From Bacteroidales bacterium UBA4293 (lineage in GTDB: Bacteria; Bacteroidota; Bacteroidia; Bacteroidales; Bacteroidaceae), in NCBI GenBank assembly GCA_002395835.1, contig DGVD01000020.1, positions 1-64,000 on the forward strand: a DNA stretch of 64,000 nt, written 5' to 3'. This document shows positions 52,141 to 61,409 of the stretch, piece by piece. The notes below the pieces were generated by a model. That model was not told the DNA's origin. It saw only the letters and a program-made list of their open reading frames with translations, and made no database searches. How positions within the stretch are numbered: the stretch's first letter is position 1; the number at the start of each line of letters is the position of its first letter. Both the position numbers and the translations under genes were made by a program.

Positions 52141-53670
52141 ATGGTAACTATAGTAGTTATTGCAGCTATCCTCATAGGTGCATTACTGGGATACGGCTTG
52201 TTCCGATATGTAGTCAAGGGCAAATACGACAGTATTGTCCAGAAGGCCGAAGAGGAGGCGCAAGTTCTTAAGGAGAAAAAACTCCTTGAGGTAAAGGAAA
52301 AATTCCTAAATAAGAAATCGGAGCTGGAAAAAGAAGTTCAGCAGCGCAACCAGCGCATCCAGCAAGCGGAAAACAAGATTAAGCAGCGTGAAATGTCCCT
52401 GAACCAGCGTCAGGATGAGTTGAGCCGCAAGAACCGTGAGATCGAAAATCAGAGACAGAACCTGGAAAACCAACTGAAACGCCTGAATGAAAAGGCTCAG
52501 GAGGTAGATAATCTTCATAAGCAGGAACTGACTAAGTTGGAAACCATCAGTGGATTGAGCGCTGAAGAAGCTAAGGAGCACTTGATAGAGTCCTTGAAGG
52601 ACGAGGCTAAGACTCAGGCTGCCAGCTATATCAATGACATTATGGAGGAAGCGAAGATTTCTGCCAACAAGGAAGCAAAGCGAATTGTCATCCAGAGCAT
52701 CCAGCGTGTAGCAACTGAGACTGCTATAGAGAACTCTGTTACTGTCTTCCATATCGATAATGATGAGGTGAAGGGCCGTATCATCGGTCGTGAAGGTCGT
52801 AACATCCGTGCCTTGGAAGCAGCTACCGGTGTGGAAATTGTGGTTGACGACACCCCAGAGGCTATTGTACTGAGTGCCTTTGACCCTGTTCGCCGTGAGA
52901 TTGCCCGTTTGGCATTGCATCAGCTGGTTACCGATGGACGTATTCACCCTGCTCGTATTGAGGAAGTAGTAGCCAAGGTTAGGAAACAGGTAGAAGAAGA
53001 AGTGATTGAAACCGGTAAGCGCACCACTATCGACTTAGGTATTCATGGCTTGCATCCAGAGCTTATCCGTATCATTGGTAAAATGAAATACCGTTCCTCC
53101 TATGGGCAGAACCTCTTGCAGCATGCTCGTGAAACCGCTAATCTGTGTGCCATTATGGCTGCAGAACTAGGCTTGAACCCAAAGAAAGCTAAACGTGCCG
53201 GTCTGCTCCACGATATTGGTAAGGTTCCTGATGAGGAGCCTGAATTGCCACACGCTATCTATGGCGCTAAACTGGCCGAAAAATACAAGGAGAAACCAGA
53301 CATTGTAAATGCAGTAGGTGCTCACCACGATGAGATGGAGATGACCACCTTGATAGCTCCTATCGTACAGGTTTGCGATGCTATTTCCGGAGCCCGTCCA
53401 GGTGCACGCCGGGAGATTGTAGAGGCTTATATCAAGCGTCTGAACGACTTGGAGAACATTGCGATGAGCTACCCAGGTGTAACCAAGACATATGCCATCC
53501 AAGCTGGTCGTGAACTGCGTGTCATTGTAGGTGCCGACAAGATTGACGATGTACAGACAGAGAAACTGAGTGGCGAGATTGCCAAGAAGATTCAGGATGA
53601 AATGACTTACCCTGGACAGGTAAAGATTACCGTAATCCGTGAGACTCGTTCTGTAAGCTACGCTAAGTAA
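52141..53670 (+). CDS. rny: Ribonuclease Y
   Basis: A 509-residue membrane-anchored endoribonuclease in mRNA turnover. N-terminal helix VTIVVIAAILIGALLGYGLF, a long coiled coil to about residue 150, a KH domain near 213-225 (GRIIGREGRNIRALE), and an HD domain with LLHDIGK near residue 354 and AHHDE. All expected parts are present. A terminator follows at 53694-53735. Confidence 0.96.
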   Translation: MVTIVVIAAILIGALLGYGLFRYVVKGKYDSIVQKAEEEAQVLKEKKLLEVKEKFLNKKSELEKEVQQRNQRIQQAENKIKQREMSLNQRQDELSRKNREIENQRQNLENQLKRLNEKAQEVDNLHKQELTKLETISGLSAEEAKEHLIESLKDEAKTQAASYINDIMEEAKISANKEAKRIVIQSIQRVATETAIENSVTVFHIDNDEVKGRIIGREGRNIRALEAATGVEIVVDDTPEAIVLSAFDPVRREIARLALHQLVTDGRIHPARIEEVVAKVRKQVEEEVIETGKRTTIDLGIHGLHPELIRIIGKMKYRSSYGQNLLQHARETANLCAIMAAELGLNPKKAKRAGLLHDIGKVPDEEPELPHAIYGAKLAEKYKEKPDIVNAVGAHHDEMEMTTLIAPIVQVCDAISGARPGARREIVEAYIKRLNDLENIAMSYPGVTKTYAIQAGRELRVIVGADKIDDVQTEKLSGEIAKKIQDEMTYPGQVKITVIRETRSVSYAK

Positions 53671-53693
53671 TTATCTCTTACTATAATGATAAA

Positions 53694-53735
53694 AAGAGAG
53701 GCATCCTAAGCTGAAAAGTATAGGATGCCTCTCTT
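53694..53735. terminator. Bidirectional terminator between rny and the TonB operon
   Basis: Arms AAGAGAGGCATCCTA (53694-53708) and TAGGATGCCTCTCTT (53721-53735) are perfect complements. T-rich DNA follows on both strands, with the longer T run on the minus side, so it can end both rny and the leftward operon. Confidence 0.9.
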
Positions 53736-53832
53736 ATTTATATCCCTTATATCTGCTTAGCGAACAAAGAACATGAGAACCATCTTATTCTTACTTCGCA
53801 GACTGATTTCATTAGCCTTCTGGGGAGTTTCT

Positions 53833-55428
53833 CTATTGCACTTCAAAATAGCCTAGATAGGTTTTCTCTTCCCCAAGAGAATTGTATGTAGTCAACTCTA
53901 TTTCATATTTACCCGTCATATCTGAGGAATAGAAAGAAACAGCATCACCTTTCACTTGCGGGTTCCAATACAATAGACTGCGGAAATCTGGCCGCTCAGT
54001 AGAAACTTCCGTAGAATTTCCGTATTCCTCAGCATTGAAAGAAGGGCGGTTTTGTGGAAAATCATATTCGTAGAGCCTTTCATTTTCTGTCAGCTGATAA
54101 CTTGGCAACTCCCCACTATAGGTAGTGAACGAAATAACTCCCTCCTGCACTTTATCTCCGAAAGTATACTTTCCCCTATAGATGAGAATGTAATGAATCC
54201 TACGGGCATCGTACTCCATCAGTTTATCTATATCTTGCACCGGAACTCCGTCCAGAAGTACCAGAGCTGGCTGATTACTGTAGCCAATAAACTCTTCTGT
54301 AGTGGTAAACAAAGCGTAGCTACCCTTGTACTTATCGTATTTTATGCCTTCCACAAATTCCACCAGAGCTTCGTGAATGCTCTTCATAGGTGTGTATTCT
54401 GAGAGATTGTAGATATAGCTGGGTTCCCTACCCTCGACAGTAAAGCGCTGCTGTAGGTCTCTCTGAGGCACAATGCTTCCCTGCAGTTGGCTAGCTAGCA
54501 ATCTGTACTTCAATGCCATTTCATCGTACTTTACTTTTAAACTAGGGAGTTCACCGGGAAGGCATTGAGCATAAGGTGATTTTATCGTCACTGGTATCAG
54601 ATTATTCTGGGAATCAAAGCCAGCCAAAGCTACATGTTGATGACCATATACACCATACATAGGGAGCAGAAACTCATTGCCTCTGAACCTTTTTCCATCT
54701 GCTACATGGGTATTCAGTCCCATTACACCTAGCTGAACCTGTGCTAAAGAACCAGTACCCTCTGCAGCTTGAACAGAAAGCAAATGTCCTTCTGACTCTG
54801 GCAGATAATCGGTTGAGGGTTCTCCCACGTAAGATTGTACTTCAGGAGTCGGCTTCTCCGAAATCATTTCCATATCCAGCCTTCTGACAGAAAGTGTAGC
54901 GTGCCCTTGGCACTCAATAGGCAACTGAACCTTTATCTGAGAACGCTTGCCATAGATTGGTTTATCCGTATGAATAGGATAATCACTGGAAACTGAAATT
55001 GAAGGCAAGCCTTCTTCCCATACCAAATTATCTTCTGGCGACTTAAAATTCAAGTTAACTACACCCAGATTCTTCCTATAGAAACAATCGGGGCCAAAAT
55101 TCTTCATATAGCTCGTATAGACGCTCAGCTCATAATTGCCACTGTGCATGGTGACCGGTAAAAGAACATCTCCCCAGCCTTGCCCATCCTTTAGGGCTAT
55201 CATGAACTGGACATGAGCTTTCTGCTTGTCGCAGAGTTCCACATAGGCCACCTTACTCATATCCAGTGGGTTCTGGCCATCATCCACCACCCTAACGGAT
55301 ACATAGAGTCTCTCACCGGTTATATATAGATTTCTATCGGTGACCACCTGCAGATATTCCAGAACATTTTGCCCTTGACACATGAAAGGGACCAGACTTA
55401 TCCAAATATAAAACAACAGTCTTTTCAT
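53833..55428 (-). CDS. Secreted macroglobulin-like (MG2-type) protein
   Basis: A 531-residue exported protein with signal peptide MKRLLFYIWISLVPFMCQGQ. Residues about 25-125 resemble the MG2 domain of alpha-2-macroglobulin-type proteins (VTDRNLYITGERLYVSVRVVD). Near 400-470 is a plug-like segment (LVLLDGVPVQDIDKLMEYD, IHYILIYRGKYTFGD). This architecture is common downstream of TonB receptors in Bacteroidetes, function unproven. The start overlaps the DUF4249 stop as ATGA. Last gene of the six-gene operon. Confidence 0.75.
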   Translation of the reverse strand: MKRLLFYIWISLVPFMCQGQNVLEYLQVVTDRNLYITGERLYVSVRVVDDGQNPLDMSKVAYVELCDKQKAHVQFMIALKDGQGWGDVLLPVTMHSGNYELSVYTSYMKNFGPDCFYRKNLGVVNLNFKSPEDNLVWEEGLPSISVSSDYPIHTDKPIYGKRSQIKVQLPIECQGHATLSVRRLDMEMISEKPTPEVQSYVGEPSTDYLPESEGHLLSVQAAEGTGSLAQVQLGVMGLNTHVADGKRFRGNEFLLPMYGVYGHQHVALAGFDSQNNLIPVTIKSPYAQCLPGELPSLKVKYDEMALKYRLLASQLQGSIVPQRDLQQRFTVEGREPSYIYNLSEYTPMKSIHEALVEFVEGIKYDKYKGSYALFTTTEEFIGYSNQPALVLLDGVPVQDIDKLMEYDARRIHYILIYRGKYTFGDKVQEGVISFTTYSGELPSYQLTENERLYEYDFPQNRPSFNAEEYGNSTEVSTERPDFRSLLYWNPQVKGDAVSFYSSDMTGKYEIELTTYNSLGEEKTYLGYFEVQ

Positions 55429-56567
55429 TGCATTCCGTTTTTTTCTTCCTGCCACCATGCTGGTTTATCCAGTGTAGCTCCATTAAGACGTACATCTACA
55501 CAACCACCCCGTGCCCAGAGCTTGGAACTTCCTACGAGCCTATACCCCCTGTTATACATCACATTAAAACTATCTGCGTTATAATAACTCATGGGATGTG
55601 CCTCACATCTTTCATTATCATTTATATTATAGATACAGTTTACCTGCGTGGTATTAATATAATACCTACTTAACGCCACATTTTTAGATACTCCTACATA
55701 GCCTATCACCTTGACTGAAGGATCACTGCAGGTAATGTTTGTAGGAAGTTCCGATGGCTGAGGAGTGAAAAGGCCCCCCATTTCATTGCTAATCTGACTG
55801 CGAATTTTCTCATATTCATATTCCTCTTTAGAGATGGCACGCAACAGTACACTGGTACAATGACGATAAGACAGATTATCCTCTCTTAACGAGATACGAT
55901 AAAGCTCTATGGGGAAATTGGAGCCCGACCCATACTTACTGGCAGCTAGGAGATATGGATTATCCGCATAATCACTCTTCCATCCCCTGTATATAGGTAA
56001 GGTCACTGGAACTATCTCCCCTGTATTCCGGTTGTATTCCACATCGGCCTTCCATACAGCCCGTATCTCCCAGTCTTGAAGATAGGAAATACGGTAATAG
56101 TCGTTACTTGAGCCACGCATGGTAAGGTAAAGAAGCATACTCGCCTCTTCTTTCGCTTCATTTTCTCTCACCAACAGGGAATCTGCCAACTGAGGTGTTT
56201 CCATGGGTGTTTGAGGATGAGAGGTATAGGTAAGCCCTTTAGACTGAATCTGAAGTTGATAAGACACGCCGGGGGTCAATGTACCTACCTGAACTTGGTA
56301 TACCCCATCCCCCTCTAAGGTTCCAGGCCATTCTGTGCCATCGGAGCCTACAACTTTTACGGAGGCTGACATTTCACCTTTGAATGCATTCCCTTCACCT
56401 ACCGCCGCACTCCGGCTCAGGTAGAAAGTACAAAGGCTATCACCAATAATGGAACCATCCACCACCAATATGTTATCCTCGCCTTCTGGCAGCTGGGCGT
56501 CAAATTCTTCAATGCATGAACCCAGCAGCAGTACCAACATTCCAAATATAGATATGATCTTCTTCAT
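55425..56567 (-). CDS. DUF4249 lipoprotein
   Basis: A 380-residue lipoprotein with lipobox LLLGSC and acidic tether EEFDAQLPEGEDN. The first 120 residues form a beta-sandwich typical of DUF4249 (ILVVDGSIIGDSLCTFYLSRS, PGVSYQLQIQSKGLTY). DUF4249 proteins usually sit next to a TonB-dependent receptor, as here, and may act as its surface partner. Its 5' end lies 5 nt after the receptor stop and its 3' end overlaps the MG2-like gene by 4 bp. Confidence 0.85.
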   Translation of the reverse strand: MKKIISIFGMLVLLLGSCIEEFDAQLPEGEDNILVVDGSIIGDSLCTFYLSRSAAVGEGNAFKGEMSASVKVVGSDGTEWPGTLEGDGVYQVQVGTLTPGVSYQLQIQSKGLTYTSHPQTPMETPQLADSLLVRENEAKEEASMLLYLTMRGSSNDYYRISYLQDWEIRAVWKADVEYNRNTGEIVPVTLPIYRGWKSDYADNPYLLAASKYGSGSNFPIELYRISLREDNLSYRHCTSVLLRAISKEEYEYEKIRSQISNEMGGLFTPQPSELPTNITCSDPSVKVIGYVGVSKNVALSRYYINTTQVNCIYNINDNERCEAHPMSYYNADSFNVMYNRGYRLVGSSKLWARGGCVDVRLNGATLDKPAWWQEEKNGMQ

Positions 56568-56572
56568 GGAGC

Positions 56573-59293
56573 TCAGAAATTAAGATTAACAGTAAGGTAA
56601 GGAATGGCGGTGCCGATAATAGAGAGTTGATAACCCTTAATGGCACCATTTTCCACCACATAGTACACATTATACACATTCCTACGTGCCAAAGCATTAT
56701 AGACACCTAAACTATAACTGGTATGCAGCCACCTAGTCCGATGATGTCCCTGCTCCAGATTCAGAGATAAATCCAAGCGAAGGTAGTCTGGAATACGATA
56801 GCTATTACGGTCTATGTAGTATGGAAGCCACCTCATCTGTCGCCGGTCATAATACTGCCCGGCTGGAATGGTTGTAGGACGGCCACTACTATAGTCCAGG
56901 TTGGCCGATATGCTGAACCGCTGAGTAAACTTATAGTTGCCCGTTAGCTTGAACTCATGTGGACGATCATACTCCGTAGGATACCATTTTCCGCCATTTA
57001 CAGGATTTGTCACCCTTGGGTCATTCTGCCGGATGAATGTTCTGGAATAGCTGTAGCTGGCCCACCCGGTGAGGTTTCCAAACATTTTCTTGGCTTGAAG
57101 CTCTATACCGTAGGCATAACCCTCCGTAAAAATCACGTCTGTTTCCAGATGGTCATTCATGAGCAGTTCCGCACCGTTTCTGTAATCCAGATAGTTGTTC
57201 AGCTGCTTATAGTAAGCTTCCAAAGAGTATTCCCAGGTTCGGCGAGGACTCTCGTGATAGAGGCCCAGGGCCACTTGCCAGCCTTTCTGAGGTTTGATGT
57301 TGGCGTCGCTCAGTTTCCAGATGTCGGTAGGCGACATGATACTGGTATTGGATACCTTGTGGAAATACTGCTGCATGGTATTAAAGCCAGCCTTCACACT
57401 CAGGTTCTCCTTCAAGCGGTAACGGGTGGAAAGGCGGAACTCCGGCCCCATGAAAGTCTTGATGATTCCGTCTTTCAGCATACTCTCCACCAGCGTTTCT
57501 ACGCTAGGAAGACTTCCCTCTTCGTAAGAGTTCACATGCCTTGGGCCCAGCACATTAAACATACTGAGACGAACACCACCTTCCACACTCCACTCTGGTG
57601 TGATGTCATAGAGGTCGCTTACATAGAGAGCCGACTCTAGGGCATTGTCCCATTCCAACTCCCATGGTTCTACAATGGAGAGGGCTGCCAAGGGTTCCTT
57701 TTTTCCGCTGTGAACATTGTCGAAGTTCACGTTCAGACCGAAATTCACCTGATGCTTTTCACTGGCCTGCCAGTTGAAATGGGCTTTCCCGAACACCTGA
57801 TGAATGGCATAGGAGAGCCTATAGGAAGAATAATCGGAGTATGTGGATGAAGGGCTGTCGTCTACCCGGCCCTCATCATTGTAATAGTCGTAGTGGTCAT
57901 AACCTGCAGAGAATTCTCCGGAAAAAGAATCACTGAAGAATAATTTCCATTCACCAGAGAAATTCATGTTGGTATAGCCATACTTCCCTTTCTCCATAAA
58001 TGAAAAGTGGTCATGGCTGTAGTACCCATACACATTGAACTTGCTTCGCTCGTTGATATTCCAGCTCAGCACGCCTCCCATATCATAGAAACCGGCTTTA
58101 CCGTTCCGGTATCCGCTCTTTTCAGGAATATGTTTCAGCATCCAGTCGCTGTAGGTCATTCGTCCGTTCAACTGAAGGGAAAGTTTATTCTTCACCAGGG
58201 GCAGTTCCAGATTCAGTTTAGCAGTAAGGAGTCCTATGCTAGCCGATCCGGTTGTCTTCACTTTGTTTCCCTCCTTACTGCTGATGTTTAGTACAGAGGA
58301 TATTCTTCCGCCATATCGGGCAGGGATGCTGCTCTTGTAGAGCTCAGCCTCGTTCACCATGTCGGAGTTGAAAGCCGTGAAAAGACCGAACATGTGGTTC
58401 GGGTTAAAGATGGTTCCGTTATTAAAGAGAATCAGGTTCTGGTCTGTGGCACCGCCTCGCACGTTGAATCCGTTGCTGGCCTCTCCCACAGTCTTTACTC
58501 CCGGAAGAGTCTGAAGCATCTTCAGCACATCTGCCTCACCTAGGGCCGATGGGATATTCTTGAGCAAAATAGGATTAAACTTTTCCACACCTATCTGGGT
58601 GCTGTGAACCTGGTTTACCCGACCAGCCAGCACGACAATCTCTTCCAGCATGTGTTTGTCTTCATCCAGTTCTATACGGACCCGGCCATCGGCATGCAAC
58701 TGAAATTTCCGTTGGGTTTTCTGAATGTCTATACCTTCCAGCTCTAGCACACGGTAACCTACCGGAAGTTCCATGGTAAAGGTTCCGTCACTGCCAGTCA
58801 GCGCTGTATTCCAAGGTTCTCTGCTGATAATCTGCACGCCTCCTACAGGGGCTCCTGTGCGGAAATTGTACACCTGACCTTGCAAGGTGACTTTCTCTGA
58901 GCCAGTAGATTGTGGCTGAGTTCCTACCTCATAAATCTGATTCTCATTGCTGGCTATGACTACAGGAAGATAAGCCTTTGAATCAGGGTTTGTATTCTGC
59001 TGAAAGGATGCCAGCTCTGTGGAGAGTGGCTCCCCTTGGGAAAAGAAAAGATTATCCTGCAGAACCGTTACCTGAACGGAAGTTCCACGCACAGACCGGC
59101 GTATTCCATCCAAAGAGTAGTCGGTAGTCTTCAGCACTTTCAGCGTATCTGGAGCCACACTATACACCTGCAGACTGGTACGGGACTGGATTTCCTGAAT
59201 CAACTGCGACAAGTAGATGCTGTCTGCCTTTTCTTGAGCAGAGGCATGCATGGCAGGCCAGAGGCATAGTAAAATTAGGATGACTTTTCGCAT
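56573..59293 (-). CDS. TonB-dependent receptor with regulatory N-terminal domains
   Basis: A 906-residue outer membrane receptor. Signal peptide to about residue 20; an STN-like domain at about 25-95; a carboxypeptidase-like regulatory domain at about 138-220 (GQVYNFRTGAPVGGV, SDGTFTMELP); a plug near 240-330 (VLKMLQTLPGVK, FNVRGGATDQNLILFN, ARYGGRISSVLNI); then a 22-strand-type barrel to the C terminus (PYLTVNLNF). No SusD-like protein is present, so it is not a classical Sus pair; the DUF4249 partner is downstream. Substrate unknown. Confidence 0.92.
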   Translation of the reverse strand: MRKVILILLCLWPAMHASAQEKADSIYLSQLIQEIQSRTSLQVYSVAPDTLKVLKTTDYSLDGIRRSVRGTSVQVTVLQDNLFFSQGEPLSTELASFQQNTNPDSKAYLPVVIASNENQIYEVGTQPQSTGSEKVTLQGQVYNFRTGAPVGGVQIISREPWNTALTGSDGTFTMELPVGYRVLELEGIDIQKTQRKFQLHADGRVRIELDEDKHMLEEIVVLAGRVNQVHSTQIGVEKFNPILLKNIPSALGEADVLKMLQTLPGVKTVGEASNGFNVRGGATDQNLILFNNGTIFNPNHMFGLFTAFNSDMVNEAELYKSSIPARYGGRISSVLNISSKEGNKVKTTGSASIGLLTAKLNLELPLVKNKLSLQLNGRMTYSDWMLKHIPEKSGYRNGKAGFYDMGGVLSWNINERSKFNVYGYYSHDHFSFMEKGKYGYTNMNFSGEWKLFFSDSFSGEFSAGYDHYDYYNDEGRVDDSPSSTYSDYSSYRLSYAIHQVFGKAHFNWQASEKHQVNFGLNVNFDNVHSGKKEPLAALSIVEPWELEWDNALESALYVSDLYDITPEWSVEGGVRLSMFNVLGPRHVNSYEEGSLPSVETLVESMLKDGIIKTFMGPEFRLSTRYRLKENLSVKAGFNTMQQYFHKVSNTSIMSPTDIWKLSDANIKPQKGWQVALGLYHESPRRTWEYSLEAYYKQLNNYLDYRNGAELLMNDHLETDVIFTEGYAYGIELQAKKMFGNLTGWASYSYSRTFIRQNDPRVTNPVNGGKWYPTEYDRPHEFKLTGNYKFTQRFSISANLDYSSGRPTTIPAGQYYDRRQMRWLPYYIDRNSYRIPDYLRLDLSLNLEQGHHRTRWLHTSYSLGVYNALARRNVYNVYYVVENGAIKGYQLSIIGTAIPYLTVNLNF

Positions 59294-59296
59294 ACA

Positions 59297-59971
59297 CTAC
59301 GAGTCTAAGAATTCAACGATAGATTTCACGGAATTTATGCGGTTCTTGGTATTAAACTTCAATTTCTTCTCATCAGCAAACCGCTTGATTTCCTGACTCC
59401 GGGTTGGGAAAAGAGCTTGTAAGTCGCTTAGGCTCTTTACAGTCTTTACCTTCCCGTCTTGAACCAGCCACAGGTCCCACTTCGACTTGAACTGCACCAT
59501 TTTTCTGGCCTGCTGAATATCTGGATAGTCCTGTTCCTTATAGATATAAGTAAAAAGGCTGAACTTTTTTCCCGCATATTCCTCCCGTACGAAAGTACCG
59601 CTGCAGTTCACGAATCTCTGCCCTTCCAAGGTAAAGAATTGTACATTCTCCTTCCTTGGCACCACCTTGACATGGGAATGGGGAGACTCTACCACCAGTT
59701 GGTTCAAGTACACATCAAATCTAAGAGACACTTCTGGATAGACCAGTTCCTCCGTGCCTACAGTACCTACATGGAAAGAGCCGTCCTCATAAAGGTAAGG
59801 TAGTGTTTTGTAAAACTGCCTTTCATAGGGAACCTCAACTTTTCCTATATAAAGACGGGCATGATCACCCATCCCGGAAAGGTAAAGATTTTCCAGTTCC
59901 AGCCTGGTCTGCCCCACACAAGGTAAGAGGGAACAGGCTAAAAACGAGACAAATAACAGACTGCTTTTCAT
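59297..59971 (-). CDS. Secreted protein of unknown function in the TonB operon
   Basis: A 224-residue exported protein with signal peptide MKSSLLFVSFLACSLLPCVG. No known domain. The central part is beta-rich with many aromatic residues (RLYIGKVEVPYERQFYKTLPY, FSLFTYIYKEQDYPD); a basic helical segment closes it. It lies 3 nt upstream of the receptor gene on the same strand, so it is part of the same unit and may be a periplasmic or surface accessory. Confidence 0.75.
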   Translation of the reverse strand: MKSSLLFVSFLACSLLPCVGQTRLELENLYLSGMGDHARLYIGKVEVPYERQFYKTLPYLYEDGSFHVGTVGTEELVYPEVSLRFDVYLNQLVVESPHSHVKVVPRKENVQFFTLEGQRFVNCSGTFVREEYAGKKFSLFTYIYKEQDYPDIQQARKMVQFKSKWDLWLVQDGKVKTVKSLSDLQALFPTRSQEIKRFADEKKLKFNTKNRINSVKSIVEFLDS

Positions 59972-59983
59972 TATTGGAAAGAC

Positions 59984-60364
59984 TTAATGCTTACTCCATA
60001 TAACCTCACGATTTGTGGAGGATGCAATCTCATCCATCAGTGGATCTGAATTATATATGCGCTTTCCATTCTTATGAAAATATAATTGACTTACTGTAGA
60101 ACTAAATGGAAGCCCTGTTACATAGATGTAAAAATCACTTCTAGTAGTAATTTTCAATACTTCTGGATATAATACATCTTTTTTCCCTGAATGTGCCACT
60201 GAATCAACTTTAGCAGCTAACCATTTAGGGCTACTAATCATTCCATTTTTATCAAGTTTAAGTTCAAAAGTCGTAGAATCAGAATTATCTATATCGTCCT
60301 TTTGACAAGAAAAGAAACCCAGCGCTGCAACAAACATAAACATAAATAATAAACTCTTTTTCAT
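59984..60364 (-). CDS. Small lipoprotein, copy 2 of a tandem pair
   Basis: A 126-residue lipoprotein with lipobox LGFFSC. The mature part has FELKLDKNGMISSPKW and LYFHKNGKR and ends REVIWSKH. Its first 45 or so residues are nearly identical to those of the preceding gene, while the middle differs. The start is the ATG at 60364, followed by a normal signal. No domain is known to me. 12 nt before the next gene. Confidence 0.8.
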   Translation of the reverse strand: MKKSLLFMFMFVAALGFFSCQKDDIDNSDSTTFELKLDKNGMISSPKWLAAKVDSVAHSGKKDVLYPEVLKITTRSDFYIYVTGLPFSSTVSQLYFHKNGKRIYNSDPLMDEIASSTNREVIWSKH

Positions 60365-60411
60365 AACTTTATTGTTTAAAATTTCAAATAGTTGCATATT
60401 AGAAAAAAGAC

Positions 60412-60804
60412 TTAATGCTTACTCCAAATAATTTCGCGGCTAGTGGAAGATCTTATTTTATCCAACAGTGGATCTAAAGGATTAATACGCTTTCCATTCT
60501 TATGAAAATATAAATATGGGGAACTACTTGATGAAGAATTAAATATACCGGAAGGATTATTTATACAGATATAAAAATCATTTCCTGCTGTAATTTTCAG
60601 CACGTCAGGGTAAAATACTTTTTCCATTAAATGTGCAATAGAATCAACTTTAACAGCTAACCATTTAGGGCTACTAATCATTCCGTTCTTATCAAGTTTA
60701 AGTTCAAAAGTCGTAGAATCAGAATTATCTATATCGTCCTTTTGACAAGAAAAGAAACCCAGCGCTGCAACAAACATAAACAAAAATAATAGAACTTTTT
60801 TCAT
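60412..60804 (-). CDS. Small lipoprotein, copy 1 of a tandem pair
   Basis: A 130-residue lipoprotein, lipobox LGFFSC, mature start QKDDIDNSDSTTFELKLD. Ser-rich insert SSSSSSP near residue 95 absent from copy 2. It is the first gene of the operon, with the A18-tract promoter 61 nt upstream. It probably sits on the outer membrane; function unknown. Confidence 0.82.
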   Translation of the reverse strand: MKKVLLFLFMFVAALGFFSCQKDDIDNSDSTTFELKLDKNGMISSPKWLAVKVDSIAHLMEKVFYPDVLKITAGNDFYICINNPSGIFNSSSSSSPYLYFHKNGKRINPLDPLLDKIRSSTSREIIWSKH

Positions 60805-60865
60805 AATAATGTTTAGATTAATACGTTTTTCTCTTATCAGTTTCTGTGATTTAAGTTCAACACTA

Positions 60866-60893
60866 CAAAGCTAATAAAAAAAAAAAAAAAAAA
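60866..60893 (-). promoter_or_regulatory. Promoter of the lipoprotein-TonB operon with A18 tract
   Basis: TAGCTTTG (60866-60873, minus) is the -7 box. Immediately upstream, 18 consecutive T on the minus strand (A18 at 60876-60893 on the plus strand) fill nearly the whole spacer to the expected -33 position. No clear TTTG is present at the -33 position, so the exact geometry is open. Confidence 0.55.
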
Positions 60894-60936
60894 TAGAAAA
60901 ACTTTTATTAGAATTTTTTAAAAGAAAGACCAAATT

Positions 60937-60968
60937 GTTGTGTATTTGAAAAAAAATAAGGAACTTTG
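60937..60968 (+). promoter_or_regulatory. Putative tmRNA promoter
   Basis: GTTG (60937-60940), a 20-nt spacer and GAACTTTG (60961-60968), one mismatch in each box to consensus. Confidence 0.45.
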
Positions 60969-60978
60969 CAACGTCAAA

Positions 60979-61374
60979 GGGGTTGACTGGATTTGACAGC
61001 GAGATGAAAGGGTATGTAAGCATGCAGAGGGTCGGTGATTTCCTCTTAAATATCAGTTACCAACAATTATCTGGCGAAAACAACTACGCTCTCGCTGCTT
61101 AATCGAAGTATAGTAGATTAGCTTTATTCCGGCACCAGGTGCTGGAACGAGATGTCACTCAGAGGCTGTTGCTCCGAAGCGCTCTGGTTCAGTGGCACAG
61201 CTAAATCGGGGATAGTTCAGGTAGGCCTTGATGCCTGGATGAAATTTTAAAGGCTAAGGTATTGGTAGGTGGCTCTGGTCTTGCTGATGCTCGAAAAACG
61301 TAGTCAGAGATAAGCATGTAGAAAGCATATTGTTTCCTTGTTTGGACGAGGGTTCGAATCCCTCCAGCTCCACC
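60979..61374 (+). ncRNA. ssrA: Transfer-messenger RNA
   Basis: The 5' end GGGGTTG pairs with CAGCTCC near the 3' end, both forming the tRNA-like acceptor; TGGATTTGACA and GGTTCGAATCCC complete the tRNA-like domain. The tag frame at 61073-61102 reads GENNYALAA and stop, taking GGC as resume codon. It rescues stalled ribosomes with SmpB. A hairpin terminator lies at 61379-61409. CCA is not fully encoded. Confidence 0.97.
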
Positions 61375-61378
61375 CTAT

Positions 61379-61409
61379 AAAGTCTGCTGAAACTCAGCAG
61401 ACTTTTTCT
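61379..61409. terminator. Terminator shared by tmRNA and the GH53 gene
   Basis: Arms AGTCTGCTGA (61381-61390) and TCAGCAGACT (61394-61403) are perfect, with a 3-nt loop; TTTTT follows on the plus strand. It overlaps the GH53 stop at 61408-61410 only at its outer T run. Confidence 0.85.
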
